Assembly: GCA_009617715.1 (NCBI GenBank)
Contig: VTFK01000529.1
Span: 62,001-126,000, forward strand
Reading direction: 5' to 3'
DNA: 64,000 bases
Source: Plectrocnemia conspersa
Taxonomy: Eukaryota > Arthropoda > Insecta > Trichoptera > Polycentropodidae
Under the pieces are notes generated by a model. It saw only the letters and a program-made list of their open reading frames with translations. It did no database searches and was not told the DNA's origin. Position numbers and translations under genes: made by a program. This document shows positions 23,369-35,283 of this stretch, in pieces; position 1 is the first letter of the stretch, and the number at the start of each line of letters is the position of its first letter.

Positions 23369-25050
23369 TAAGGAGCGAAATGTTCGAATCGATAATGAAC
23401 GAAACGATACGAAACGATAAAAAAAAATATTATCGATTAGATCGATAATGAAATTTATCGTTTGATCGATATTACCGTTCGTGTAATCGATAATGAACGA
23501 TATTAATCTATAACAACATTTACTATCGATTAATGTCGTTTAATATTACTATAAATATTGTTTAATTTTGTACAACCTCAAAAATTAACGATACATTTTG
23601 TAACTTTCGTTTGTAATAAAAATAAAAATTTTGTTAACAAAATTTTATTAAATTATTATTATTACAAAATTATCTGAAATAACCATTTATTAATTAAAAT
23701 GGCCAGAACACTAAATAATAAAAATATTTCTTTATCTTTAAAGCCAAAAAATCACAAATATTAAAATTTCAAAAAATTCACCTTATTTTAATCACTTTTT
23801 AAGATGCATTGATGCTTTCACAGCAAGACAAGTCTTTAATCAGTTTCTGTACCAGCCTCTGATTCTGTGTAAATTGCACTGATATTCTCTGAAGGACCAA
23901 TGCTGACGACATCATCTTTTGAGTCTGAATCTAGAGCATACACAATTCTTTGTGACTTTTTTTTAAAGTTTTCGGTAACTGTCTTTGAGCTTTTCTTGGA
24001 GTTGCGGGAGTCCTGACTTGCTGCACTGGATGCAGAACCAGCACGACTTCTCGGAGTTAAAAATGATGGTCTTTCTCCGACAGGTAATTCTTCAACAATA
24101 GGATGTCCAATGTTGTATTTAATGATACGGACTCTACTGTAATTCAGTTGTATGTAGAGGAACTTCTCAACATTTGACGGGTCAAACCTTATACTCTGAG
24201 ATATTACGAGGCTTCCTCTAGCAGAAAAAACCCGTTCACTTTTCTAGCTTGAGCCGCCAGCAACGGGAAGATCCCGTTTTAGTCTTTCCATCAGGCCAAT
24301 ACATCAATTTTATAAGGTCCGGGATAAATCTTGAAGGAGTCCCACTACTTTTCCACTGCCGATTTTGTCTGATTTAGAGTCTCACACTGAGCTTTTTCAA
24401 CCACCAACTGATCCATCAAATCCATGTCGTCGAGGGCAGGAGTTGATGCCAGTCCGATATGCTGCCTTGTTGGAGTTTCCTATTCAACTTCTTGAGACGA
24501 TGAATGTGAGTTAAGAAATATTCTTAGAGTGGGCTATTCTTTGTTGAATTGAGTAAGAGATAATCTTTTATAATATAAGTAAAGTTGATTGGCCATACGT
24601 ACATGGTGCTCTCAGTACTAAGTTTCGGCAAAACTCGTTTTATTTGTCTCTGAAATTCAGTGATGAATTCTTTCGTGAGTTGTTGTGCTCAAAAAATGGG
24701 AATATTTTTTGAGCGGTCAGTGAATCATCAGCAGAAAGTCGCTCACTCACATCTTTAACTTTTTCTAGTACAAGGACTAGTTCGGCCATAAACGTGAAGT
24801 CAAAAAACGCATAATTTCGCGTGCCATTGATTAACATTGTTTTATTTTGTACTTTCCCGCCAAATATCGCTTAAACAAATGATAATATCGTTCATTGTCG
24901 ATCACTATCGTTTGAGATCGATAATCGAAAAATTCATTATCGTTCATGATCGATATCGAACGATAATCGATAATGAAAAGTTATCGATTGGGTAACGATA
25001 ATGATCATTATCGTTACTCAATCGATATGAAACGGAGAATTCGATCCTTA
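23369..25050 (-). mobile_element. hAT transposon with ATCGAT-rich ends, defective
   Basis: A 1,682-bp element is flanked by ATTGAAAT (23361-23368) and ATTGGAAT (25051-25058), an 8-bp target duplication with one change, as expected for hAT. Its tips are inverted: TAAGGAGCGAA at the left and TTCGATCCTTA at the right. Both ends (about 23390-23530 and 24880-25030) are packed with ATCGATAAT/ATTATCGAT words, often paired as GATAATGAACGATA-type inverted units. The - strand interior encodes a broken hAT transposase. Its size is well below an intact hAT, so it is internally shortened. Confidence 0.85.
23836..24837 (-). pseudogene. hAT transposase C-terminal part, broken
   Basis: Reading leftward, 24640-24837 encodes a stretch with LEKVKDVSERLSADDSLTAQ, like the region before the hAT C-terminal domain. 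Near 24250-24315 comes DVLA-stop-WKD-stop-NG followed by IFPLLAAQARK, the family's tryptophan-bearing LAWWK...FPxLAxxAR block, with stops inside. A shift of frame and a short gap then lead to SERVFSARG (24214-24240), the start of the dimerisation motif, followed by VEKFLYIQLNY. The frame continues to a stop at 23836-23838 through a Ser-rich, basic and acidic tail (KKSSKT, DSDSKDD) that is longer than I expect after this motif. The transposase cannot be made as one protein. Confidence 0.8.
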
Positions 25051-25058
25051 ATTGGAAT

Positions 25059-26885
25059 ATGATAGACACACATTTAGACAACAATTTTGTCGAACATATA
25101 TTTATTTTTAAAATCTTATTGTTCACTAACAATTTGGCTTTTCGCTCTAAATGACTTTAACCCTTACTAATTCATAAGGACAGTCACGTAATGTGACAGA
25201 GTTTGACTTAAGTGATTAATGCTTCTCTCATTGTCAGTCAAGTAGCACCCCAAATTCTTATATGTGTTAATAGATTAAACATATAGCCTATTATAAAGTA
25301 TTAAAGGATGTAATATAATAGAGAACGGTAAAACAATTGTATTAGTTTAAAGCTTGTAACAAACCAATTATATTCTTTATCGATTTTTTAAAATTACTTT
25401 AAAATCATCATATATCAAAATTCTAAATCCAGAATTTTTTTGTAAGTAAACATAATAATTTTATCATATTAGTGCCACTGGAAATTTATTTTGAATTTCA
25501 TTCGAAATTTAAAAAAATGCTTGATATTAATTATAGTACTTAATATTAATCTTATGCTATTTTTCACATTAAAAAAGTCGTCAATTTTTTTGATTTGAAA
25601 TAACACATTTTGAAATATATGTAAACTTAATGACAATAAAGAGATAAGAATTAAGATAAAAATTATATTTGGACCATGATAAGCCAGAACTGTTTTTGAG
25701 ACTTGTTCATTTGACGTCGGTCATGAAGCGTCACCATGGTCAATTTACATATAGAGCAGCACAAACACGAAATTTCAATAACAACTGAGTGTCAGCCATA
25801 GACACGTACAAATCGCGTCATCCGATGACGTTCATTATTCCCCCGGCGAGGAATCACAAACACGGCATGCAGATCAAAGCGCAGGGGACACGGCACAGAC
25901 CGTCTGCATGCAACAAAGCGTCCGTATAAATCAACTTTGGCGCAGTGAACCTCTGGAATCCGATTGCCCGCAGCCAATTTTACCCAGCGGGCTTTTATTG
26001 CACCCGTTTGATTAAATCGCTGATTTCGTCTGGAATCTGATCAAATCGGTGTGCGGCTTTGGTCCATACCTCGCCCGAAAGGTCATGAGATATTAGTTTG
26101 AGATTGTAAATTCTCGAGCTCGAAATCAGATATGTCCGGCATCTCTTTTCGTTACAACCATTAACGATTTTTTTTTATTTTTTCAGCATATGCTTGGTTA
26201 TTTTATTTATTCTACGTAACTAAGAAAAAATGCTACAATTTATACGAAAAATATTTTATGTGTATTCAAAGTAAAAATTTAATAACCGAAAACACTACTC
26301 TTAATCTGGCAATTACATGTCCTCAAATATAATAATTTTCTCTTAAATCAAGGTGCCTTTTAAAATGAATAGATTTTTCATAAGAAATGATATCATAATC
26401 ATTGTAGAATGTGCGGTTGTTTAACAATCATCAATTTACTCGAAATCTTAATATTTTTAAAAACTAAATGAAAAATTGTCTCATCATTTTGTAATGGACA
26501 CGCGGCTTTATAATTATCTTCAAACGCACTAATAAGACTTAATGACTTACAGTGTTATTTCAGTACTCAGTTTAAAGTGCAATTTTTCCTACTTTACATT
26601 AATCTTTAATTTTCACTATTTACGCATGCCGTTACATAACGATGTACTTTATTGCGTAGAAATTGGCAGATTTTCAATCTTTGTTTTTTTGACCCATTGT
26701 TAATACAACTATCATTTATCATATGCTGTTTTATTTTTGATATAATTTGCTAAAAAAATTAAGAAATTAGTTTACTACGCAATTTTATATAATATATACA
26801 AAATATTTGATTTTTTTATAACCAACTTCTCTATAAGTGATATATTCGTTCACTTTTTGTAATATATTAGTTCATTTTTAACACG
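25059..26885. other. AT-rich DNA with one GC-richer island
   Basis: The block 25680-26140 is GC-richer and carries CpG words; a 61-codon - frame (25792-25977) has no signature. The rest is AT-rich with no gene seen. A T-rich acceptor-like site ending TTTTTTCAG near 26187 has no plausible exon after it. Confidence 0.35.
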
Positions 26886-26908
26886 TGTAGAGCAGTATCG
26901 CCTGAAAA

Positions 26909-26980
26909 TCCGAAATAGCGTAGTTTATAAGGTGTCAGACTGTTAACTCAGAGGCTGTGAGTTCGAACAACGGCAGCAGA
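26909..26980 (+). repeat. Degenerate tRNA-like sequence, probable SINE head or tRNA pseudogene (Asn-like)
   Basis: TAGCGTAGTTTATAAGG resembles the internal A box of a tRNA gene, and GAGTTCGAAC about 30 bases later resembles the B box. Between them GACTGTTAACTC sits where the anticodon loop would be, with GTT (Asn) as apparent anticodon. The arms do not pair well, so this is not a working tRNA gene. A tRNA-derived SINE head is the likelier explanation; the following 100 bases include TCAGCTGCAAAGTGGC, possibly part of its body. Confidence 0.5.
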
Positions 26981-26989
26981 CTTGAATTT

Positions 26990-27560
26990 TTATTTATAAA
27001 AATACGCTATTATTAAAAATCGCCCTCAGCTGCAAAGTGGCATTTATTGATTACATATAAATTTTTTCACACGTCTTAATTTTTAATTAATTATATATGA
27101 AACATTGTTTTGTGATTTTCATTTTATTGACTAATCCAGTTGATACAACCGGTTTGGCTATTTAAATTAAAAATACAAATCGTGTTTGAGAGTTTGAAAA
27201 AAATTGTTTAGCATACAAAATAATTTGATTAATGATAAAAGTATTTAAAACAATTTGTAAAAATTATGATATAAATATTTTATTTCATATAAAACGTTAT
27301 ATTTCATCTTGAAGGATTTTGCGTGAAGAGAAGCGGTTGCTTCTTCAATCTCTTGAATTAAATTTTGTACAAACACAACAAGTCTTCTATTTAACGAAAT
27401 GTTTTATACATGGCTTCTCAGAAGAGATTTAGGGATATAATAAACCCTCAGTTAAAATTATTTAATGTAATAAAAATTTCATTAGAAAACAAATTAAATT
27501 CTCGGTTCTCTGTAATGAATTAGCTTTAATTTGACATTTAAAAAAAATATTCCAAAATTA
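26990..27560. other. AT-rich non-coding DNA
   Basis: AT-rich, apart from a short GC word near 27025 that may belong to the tRNA-like repeat. No gene seen. Confidence 0.35.
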
Positions 27561-29010
27561 ATAACGCACGCCAGATTAGTCCTCACGACGACATGACGAG
27601 GGTCCCGCCGCCGTAATAAAGGCCACTCGGGCAAAATCGTCATATTGTGCATCTTGAGCACGATCAGGTAAGTGATTTTGGGTCCCCCCGTGTGCGTGGA
27701 CCACGGTGTCCCGTATCAAAATAATCCTGGCCACGTCGGTTCTTTACGAGTGCTCCCTCGGGCGATAACACGTCCCGTAATGGATCCGCCTGATTAATTG
27801 TTATGTCCTGACGCCCAACGTAAACATATCTCTCCTTGTCATAATAACGTAGCAACGTCCTAAATTAAATTGTCGTCTTTCGGGGGCCGGACCTCATATC
27901 CTTAGTCTGATCGAGTAGTTTAGCATCAAGATTTAATCAAATGGTATGACACAAGGCAGCGTTTGGGTCGTTCAAAATAAAAAGAAACCATCTATTTGAT
28001 TTTTATCAGAATTGATAAAAGTACACATATAAACTGTGTCACAAAAATAATGCTCATAAACAGGTCTTGTATTTTGGATAGTGATTATGTTATAATTTAA
28101 CATCAGCTGTAATACTAAGATAAAACCTAGAAGGAAATCTTTTATGATAGCAAATAAATATAGCTGTAAATCTACGCTTTACCGAATAATTAATTAAAAA
28201 TTCTTAAATTGCGATTAAGAAAAACTCGTCAAATTTAAAAATAATTATAAATATTTCTCCCCATCTTTAGCATTATTCGGATGGTTGATTCCAATTTATG
28301 GGTGCAAATAAACGCTTTCGTATCGGAAAATCTCCTAGACAAACAGAATAGAGTCGAGGAAAATGCACTTTCATTCTCCCTTCAGTTGAATCTTGTCGAT
28401 AATTTTCACGAGTTTTCAACGCCCTATTGTGTTTTATATCATATATATTTTAAATAATAATCTAAATTCATAGCTCACTGTTATGACAGCTAAAAAATTC
28501 GGGCGAACCTAAACGTTAACCGTGAGCCCCTGTCATTATCAACCCTCGGAACCCTTTATTTAACAATTTACATTATCCAACTTGTCAATTACCGGGTCGC
28601 CCTGCATCGGGTGGCCGAAGCTGCGAATCCACCCTTAACATTTCGTGGGGGTGCGGAGGTGGTTCAACCGCCGACCACCTCGTAATCTCTACAGCCCTCA
28701 AGCCGACCCTTCTTGGCAAACGGCCCCGAATTGTGGATATATGTATGTGGAATATGATGTCGAAGCAGAGCGCCGAGGACGTACAAGTGCTTCAGAAGTG
28801 ACAAGGCTCTATTGAGTATATATATAAAAAAAAAACAAATAGTCCAAAAGTGAAGTGTTTTTTTTCGTTAGACAAACATGCGCGAGTGTCGCTTTGGATG
28901 GAATAGAAAAATACTTGTCCTGTAAAATTCAGGGCTTGTAAGTAGACAGTTTGTAAACAATGTGAAAGTGTGCCGCTGTCAATTTTACAAACCAAAGCGA
29001 GTTAGTCATA
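27561..29010. other. Series of moderate-GC islands
   Basis: GC-richer blocks at about 27565-27960, 28260-28420 and 28500-29000, separated by AT-rich DNA. A consensus-quality donor, ATCAG|GTAAGT, occurs at 27662-27672, but all three frames of the short segment before it contain stops, so a coding exon there is not supported. Candidate non-coding regulatory islands. Confidence 0.3.
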
Positions 29011-29239
29011 TATTTAATATACTATTATGAGGTATACATATTTGATGTAATGATATTCTTATTTGATATTTAATATCTCTCAAATAAAATAGGTACAGTG
29101 TCAAGTTTGATATTTATAAAGAGATATTATTATTTAGCTAATAAACCCTTTACATTGTAAATAATTTTCGCTTGATAGTCTCAACTCCATTGCGGATACA
29201 GAAAAATCCTATCTATAAACACCACTAACAAAGACAAGG

Positions 29240-29590
29240 GACAGTCTCGGCGTTGAATGCCGCCGGTACTCGAGAAACAATTTAGCTATGGATACCTTCT
29301 CGATAGTGTTATTTTCAAGAGCAGAAAAAAAGGATAACGACCTTTGCAGCTGGAGACGCGCGCTCTGTCCTTGTTTCGCTTTTTGTTGCGAATTTGCTCC
29401 GTCGTGTTTCCGACGTCACAAGTTTCATCCACCCGTGAAAGCCTCGGTGGAGAGAAAGAAGAAAAGAGGGGGCACCGCCAGCCTCCCTCGTCTGGTCGGC
29501 TTCTTCTCAAAGATGAAGGTGAAGGCTGTCTGCGAACTTGGAACGCCTTTTCATATCGCACGCGAAACGCAATCAACCCATAAGACAGTT
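29240..29590. other. Moderate-GC island with open frames on both strands
   Basis: Both strands have open frames (125 codons + at 29288-29665; 96 codons - at 29286-29576), rich in Arg, Lys and Ser. The two-sided openness and lack of motif argue for composition rather than coding. No clear splice pair. Confidence 0.3.
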
Positions 29591-30975
29591 AAATATCACG
29601 AACAGTTAAACACGGCACTTAATTATATTTATGAATACGTATTTAAATATGAAAACATTAGTTAAATTTGCATTAAAAATTATTTACTATGTATTTAAAC
29701 TTTTTAAATCTTAAAAATATTTTTAAAATCACTGCAACTTTTATTTAAAATCTATTAATTAGTCAATTCATAATACTTTGATATTTGTTTGAGGTGATAT
29801 TAGTGAAGCAAAATCCACGCGAGTGCCACTCAACTGTTTCATTAACAAATCAAAAACTATGTATTTTTTGTATAAAAAGAAAAATATGAACAAAAATCAA
29901 TCTTATTGATATTTCAAATGAAAATTTAATTACTTTTACTCTAATAAATGAGATTATCCCAAAATGATATTAAAGTAATTTTAGGCGATTTTGCCTAATT
30001 ATTAATTTTTATACATAAAATTAGTTTGTTATTGTGGTTTCGCGAAATATGTTTATAATATTTTTTTGTATGAAAATGACAGTGTTCTTTTATTTATTTG
30101 TATGAAAATGTGTATCATATTATTTTAATAGCTTTATTTTGAATGACTCTTAATTTAGAAAAAAAATAGAATTACTATTAAATAGGTCTAATTACTTGTT
30201 TATAGATAAAAAAAATATTTTTCATAGTAGCGCGCTCTTTAAATTACATATGGCCTAAGTTCTGTCTTATCACCCGAATTAGATAAATACTTGTTGTTAA
30301 TTAGTGATTTATAGGGCCTGTTTATATATGTATTTATTTGGGTATATTATGGCCAAAACTTGGCGACACTCTAGTAACACTGGCGAACGGACGACTTGTC
30401 GACGCTGGAGGGCTCGCACGCCGGTCCGGGCCCCGCGCCCCGTTTTATCTGTATATAAATATACAACAATATAATTCATATTGTCCATAAACATACTTAT
30501 GTAGCGGCTCAATCTGTATCTAATTTCCAACCGTCACCTTCCGTCGAAAAATAAATATTTTTTTAAATTAATTTTCAGTAAGTTTTTCTCTACAAATATG
30601 TTTAATTAATAACTTAGGTTTGGAACTTTCATATATTATATATTTAAACTACATTTATGTTAAATGATGTAAAATGAATTAATAGTAAAATTAAAATTCA
30701 GTCTTAACCAAAAAATATTTTTCCTAAATTAATCAAACTTACGAATATTTTTTTGAATTAAATTTGAAATAAATTTAAAATTAATTACACGGTTGAAATC
30801 AACATAATGATTTGCACGTAAATCGCGAATATCTTATCTTGGTGGCAAAAATGATTTTTTTTAGTATTATTTTATTTGGCCACCACCAAATAACTTTGAT
30901 TGTGAAAATAAATACGAGATAGTGTTTTAGGCGAATCTTGTGTGTATATGCACATTTCGCTCTCAGTCTTGTTAA
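29591..30975. other. AT-rich DNA with one short, very GC-rich block
   Basis: Mostly AT-rich. At about 30360-30443 the composition switches sharply, with runs such as GGTCCGGGCCCCGCGCCCCG, then returns to TATATAAATATAC. No frame in it has a recognisable motif. Confidence 0.4.
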
Positions 30976-33030
30976 ATACAACCATTTGTAATTTAGAGAG
31001 TGAAATATTTATCGAATGAATATTTTAAAATCTGCCTCCCGTGATCTGGTGGTGGGTATTATAGTAGGCGCCAGTGGTGGTGCTACAAGTGGCACGTTGC
31101 AAGAATCTCACGCAGCAGCCGCGGAATTTGATTTACAGTCTGAAACGCGATTTGGCTCTAAACACGCATACAACTTTAATGTCCTCTCCTTGCCAGCAGC
31201 ACAAAACCAGACACAAAATGAAGAGGCTTAACTTTCGAGACGGTGGCTGGTGAGAAAAAAGGTCACCCGACGGACTTTTTCTCTCCAGAGAAAATCCCAC
31301 ACAAAGGCGAATAAATTTCATCCAAGACACTAATATATTATTTAATCACTTATCTGTATAGAAAGGTAGAGGAATTTTATGAATTGAATAATGCCCATTA
31401 GCAAATTAGATTCTTGGTATCTAAAAAAATATTGGGTGTGACAAAATATATCGCTAAACTGCGACTTATGGATATATGGTTTACTTTAAGCGGTTAAGAA
31501 CAACTGAATTTTTTGTCACTTTGATATGTAAAAATATACACTGATTACCAGTGGATATTTTATATAAAATGTAATTAGAAAATGCCACTGATGTATGATA
31601 AAAAATAGTTTATAAAAATCAACTTGTATAACTTATAAAGTTGTTCTTTCATTGACAATCGTATTGTCGTCTGTGTTTAAAACCCTTCAAAAGTATGGAG
31701 ACTAGTTTTCATAGTGCATAGCGCATACAAACAATAAATCTGTGAACGAAGCAATTTGTATGCGAATTTACGGCGAGAATTTATTGCGATGAAAGCGCAA
31801 ACAGAAAGCGAAACGGTGCTCATTTGCATTCGCATCCCGCCGCATGCATACCCATGGAGAGCTTTTATGCAACGAAATTAACATCCATTTGGAACCTAGT
31901 GCATCTGGCTTTAACGCTTTGTGTATGAAAATAAAAATAAAAATAACTAAAGTGTTTGTTTTCCAGTCTTCATATGCACCGAAGCGTACCTTTCCGCAGA
32001 ATCTAATACTTCAACCCTTAACCAGCGGAATTTTCTTGAGTAAATGAAGCGATTTGGACCCATTCAGTTTTGAACTATCAATTTAAACTGTGTACAATGC
32101 ATATAAATATACTTTTGTTATAAATTCCATATAAACATATTATTTTATTACCGAATTTTGATTACATATATTATATTAAAACACTATATAATATATCATA
32201 GCTTTCAAAATATTCTGAAGAATAAAACAGTAATCAGTTCATTAAGGGTTAACCACGATCTAGTCGCACCATCTAAAAGCTTTCATTAAAATTAATAACA
32301 AAATTCCTCTCCTTTTTTTAATCCATCTTCTGAGATAAAAATTCAGCTCGGGGCGTTTTTTAAAGCATTTCCCCTTCTTTAAACATCCCATTGTTCCCAA
32401 GTTAATTCTTATCGCTCGCTTTTTTTAATTCTTATGAAAAGTTTCTCCCCACTTAACCTTCGAACTCTATATTATTGCTGCATGAGCGTGAATTTCGCGG
32501 ACGCGAATGTCACTCGGAATCCGGAACAGATTATCCCATTCCAGACAGGACGTGACACTTATCCAGACAAATGTGTGCTCCCTCTCACAATACACTATCG
32601 TAGAGCCATTACTCGTTACGATTAGACGCTTCGGCAGATGTTGCTTTCGAGGAAAAACAATTTTCTTCCCTTCGCGACTAATATTCGTCATATTTCATCG
32701 AGCGTATTTATTTTGGCTGTCGAGATGAATTTTTGATGCAGGATTTGTACGAAAATACCTACCTGAGTTTCGGTGCTTCAGACGCGTTAATTATCCCCGG
32801 GGAACATCCCTTTTAGCGTACGTGAAATATCGCCGAGAACCATCTATATGCACAGAGAGGATTTACCTCAATATATTATATGAGTACTTAATACCGTATA
32901 GCATCGACTCGGCACTCTAAACATTCAACGAACCAAATGTTTCAGAACTGAATAATATCGACTTTTAAAAATATTAAATATGTTAAGTGTTCATATGTAA
33001 TAAGCATAGTTGTGATTATGTTTACTACAT
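30976..33030. other. Series of moderate-GC islands
   Basis: GC-richer blocks at about 31020-31330, 31680-32050 and 32230-32960. A 71-codon + frame (31016-31231) is Ala/Gly-rich at its start, without family signature. A strong acceptor-like site, TGTTTGTTTTCCAG, ends at 31966 and is followed by 26 open codons and a stop, but nothing else supports an exon. Confidence 0.3.
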
Positions 33031-33041
33031 GTAGTAGATTT

Positions 33042-33345
33042 TTAAAATAGTGAGAGTGACAAATACATTAAAAACAGTTCAGAAAGGAATGTTTTAACTT
33101 CATTAACACTGTTCAATTTTTTACCATCTAAATTCTGCTGTAGAGATAAATGATAATCTGATGGTACTATATCAGGAGAATATGGAGGGTAATCAACAGT
33201 TTTCCATCCGAGAGCATTAATTTTTTCTCGCGTGATTCTCGCAGTATGAGTCAGGCGCGTCGCCTTGTTCTCGTCGCTTAGTGCGTGCGGAACCCACAAC
33301 TTCTTAAAATAATAGACCATAAATATCATGTCTTATCTATTAACG
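33042..33345 (-). pseudogene. Mariner transposase fragment with internal deletion
   Basis: The - strand frame at 33042-33329 contains KKLWVPHALSDEN, the mariner WVPHEL block, joined directly to THTARITREKINALGWK and YPPYSPDIVPSDYHL, then LDGKKLNSVNEVKTF. In intact mariner enzymes these blocks are separated by about 100 residues that hold the first two catalytic aspartates; here that part is deleted. The third catalytic block (YSPDIVPSD) is kept, unlike in the copy near 12 kb, so this is a separate and better-preserved mariner remnant. Terminal repeats were not found. Confidence 0.85.
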
Positions 33346-33869
33346 CATGAATCGATATTTCTGTATTGATTTCAATTTCTGCAGTTATGTGGTCATTATC
33401 GAGATTTTAAGTGTACAGTGTGCTTTTAGAATACAAAAATTTCCAGATTTAAATCTTTTGAATCATTTTTTAAATTAACAACATAGTAAAACTTAAGCAT
33501 AGACGGCACAAATGTTTTTGTTTGCTGTGGTTGCCGATTTTTTTTTGGTGAAATTTATCATACAACACCTTACTCGGAACGAAATCTTCCATTGAAATTT
33601 GAGGTGTTATATTTGTTATGTTCGTAACGCACTCTCCAGATGTTAATCCAAACACGACCCGAACGACAAACAAGTCACAATTGACCGTCAAAGTTACTCA
33701 GTCTGAAAATTTCCTTGTTTTTGGGTATCCCTAATATTATGAGGGAAATATTTCAAGAAATACTGATTAAAAAATAAATATGTATGAACATATGTATGTA
33801 TGTACATATTTATACTTAAATTGGTACGAAGCTTAAACTGCCGTAAAATTTCTGTATACTGAAAAAATA
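33346..33869. other. Mixed DNA between mariner fragment and LINE
   Basis: A 73-codon - frame (33470-33691) shows no mariner or LINE match that I can recognise. The region may include unrecognised mariner flank. From 33770 it becomes AT-rich with TATG repeats. Confidence 0.3.
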
Positions 33870-35283
33870 TTACAATAATATTATATATTACTTTATAATT
33901 ATTATTTTTATTATTTTATTAATTTATTTAGCTTAATAGCTAATCTTTACATCTAACAAATTTAGTAAACATATATAAAAATATATAAAAAAATACATAA
34001 CAGAAAGAAAAAAAATAAAATATACAATAATAAAGTCTTAATATTATAATTTATTTCTATATGTACGAAGGTGTTTTTTTATTCCATTTATGAAACCCGT
34101 TATATTTTTGCTGTTTCGGATTTCTCTTGGAAGACTATTATATAAATCAAAATCTCCGTACATAATTCCCCTAGCCGTACTCGTTTTCTTATACTTAATT
34201 ATCTTTAAATTTTCTCTATTTCTAGTATTATATTTATGTACATCTTTATTTCTTATTAAATACTTATTAAAATATTCTGGTAACATATTATTTTCTAACT
34301 TATATATAAATAGTAAAACATTCATACTCAATATTTCTTGAACATTCAACCATTCTAATCTATCAATCATACTTTTACAATTAGTTAATCTATTTTTATT
34401 TAAGATTACTCTCATTGCCCTATTTTGTAATTTTTTGAAACATTTGTTTATCTAATTTATTTAACATATTTAATAGTGTTGCACAATAATTAAAATGGGG
34501 CAATATTATACTATTGTAAATTATTTTTTTTGTATTTATACTTAATATATTTCTTAATCTAGATAATAAACCTATTTTTCTACTAATTTTTTTTAATATG
34601 TAATTACAATGTTCTTTAAAATTTAATTTTGTATTAACAATTACTCCTAAATATTTTATATTATCCACTATTTCTATACTAGAGTTATTTATTACTATTT
34701 TGGTACTATTATCTAACACATTTTTTATAATTAATAAACATACATTTAGTTTTATTCTCATTTAATTTAAGTACATTATTCTTTAACCATATTTCTAATA
34801 TACTTAATTCATTATTTAAATTATTTACAATTTCTTTAATGTTATCACCTATGCAATACATTAATGTGTCATCCGCAAATAGATGAATTTTACATTTTTT
34901 CACGTTATTAACTATATCATTAATATACAAAACAAATAACAATGGTCCCAATTTAGACCCTTGTGGTACTCCATAAGACATTAATTTCTCTTCAGAATAT
35001 ACATTATTTATTTTAACTTTTTGTTTTCTTTTATATAAGTAATTATTAAACCATCTTAAAACTATATCACTTATACCTATACTCTCCAATTTCTTTAACA
35101 TTATTTTTCTGTCTATTGTTTCGAAGGCTCTCTTGAAATCCAAGAAAACTGCTCCAATGATTTTGTTTGTATCCTTAGCCAACAGCCAATCATTTATCAC
35201 TACTTGTAATGCAGTTTCAGTGGAATGCTTTTCTCTGAATCCCGATTGTTGTTCACATATTATGTTTTGAAAAGTAATAAATT
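33870..35283 (-). mobile_element. 5'-truncated CR1/L2-like LINE
   Basis: About 1.4 kb on the - strand keeps only the reverse-transcriptase half and tail of a non-LTR retrotransposon. It begins abruptly at about 35283 and ends in AT-rich repeat-like DNA near 33870-33910 (ATTATTTTTATTATTTT on +). Abrupt 5' truncation is the normal outcome of target-primed reverse transcription. No target duplication could be identified. It is much better preserved than the mariner and hAT coding remnants, so probably younger. Confidence 0.85.
34044..35283 (-). pseudogene. LINE reverse transcriptase, two frameshifts
   Basis: Reading leftward, the frame opens with EQQSGFREKHSTETALQ, then LDFKRAFETIDRKIML, GVPQGSKLGPLLFVLYIND and FADDT (34865-34879), the usual order of fingers and palm motifs including the catalytic DD. 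The frame stops at 34709. The continuing frame (to 34420) has the IKYLGVIVNTKL thumb-side block, and a third frame (34415-34044) has LQNRAMRVI, a C-terminal region with DRLEWLNV, and DLYNSLPREIRNS. Two single-base shifts, near 34715-34760 and near 34430, separate them. The enzyme would copy element RNA at nicked DNA. The N-terminal endonuclease and ORF1 are absent. Confidence 0.85.

Noticed and set aside
27600..27672. Donor site ATCAG|GTAAGT as evidence for an exon
   Set aside because: All three frames upstream contain stops within a short distance and no acceptor of similar quality was seen; at most a non-coding exon.
29286..29665. Open frames of 96 and 125 codons on opposite strands
   Set aside because: Both strands are open over the same stretch, which is a composition effect. 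No domain or splice pair supports either.
31967..32047. Possible terminal exon after TGTTTGTTTTCCAG
   Set aside because: Acceptor is strong, but the 26 codons plus stop match nothing I know and there is no linking exon or clear polyadenylation context.
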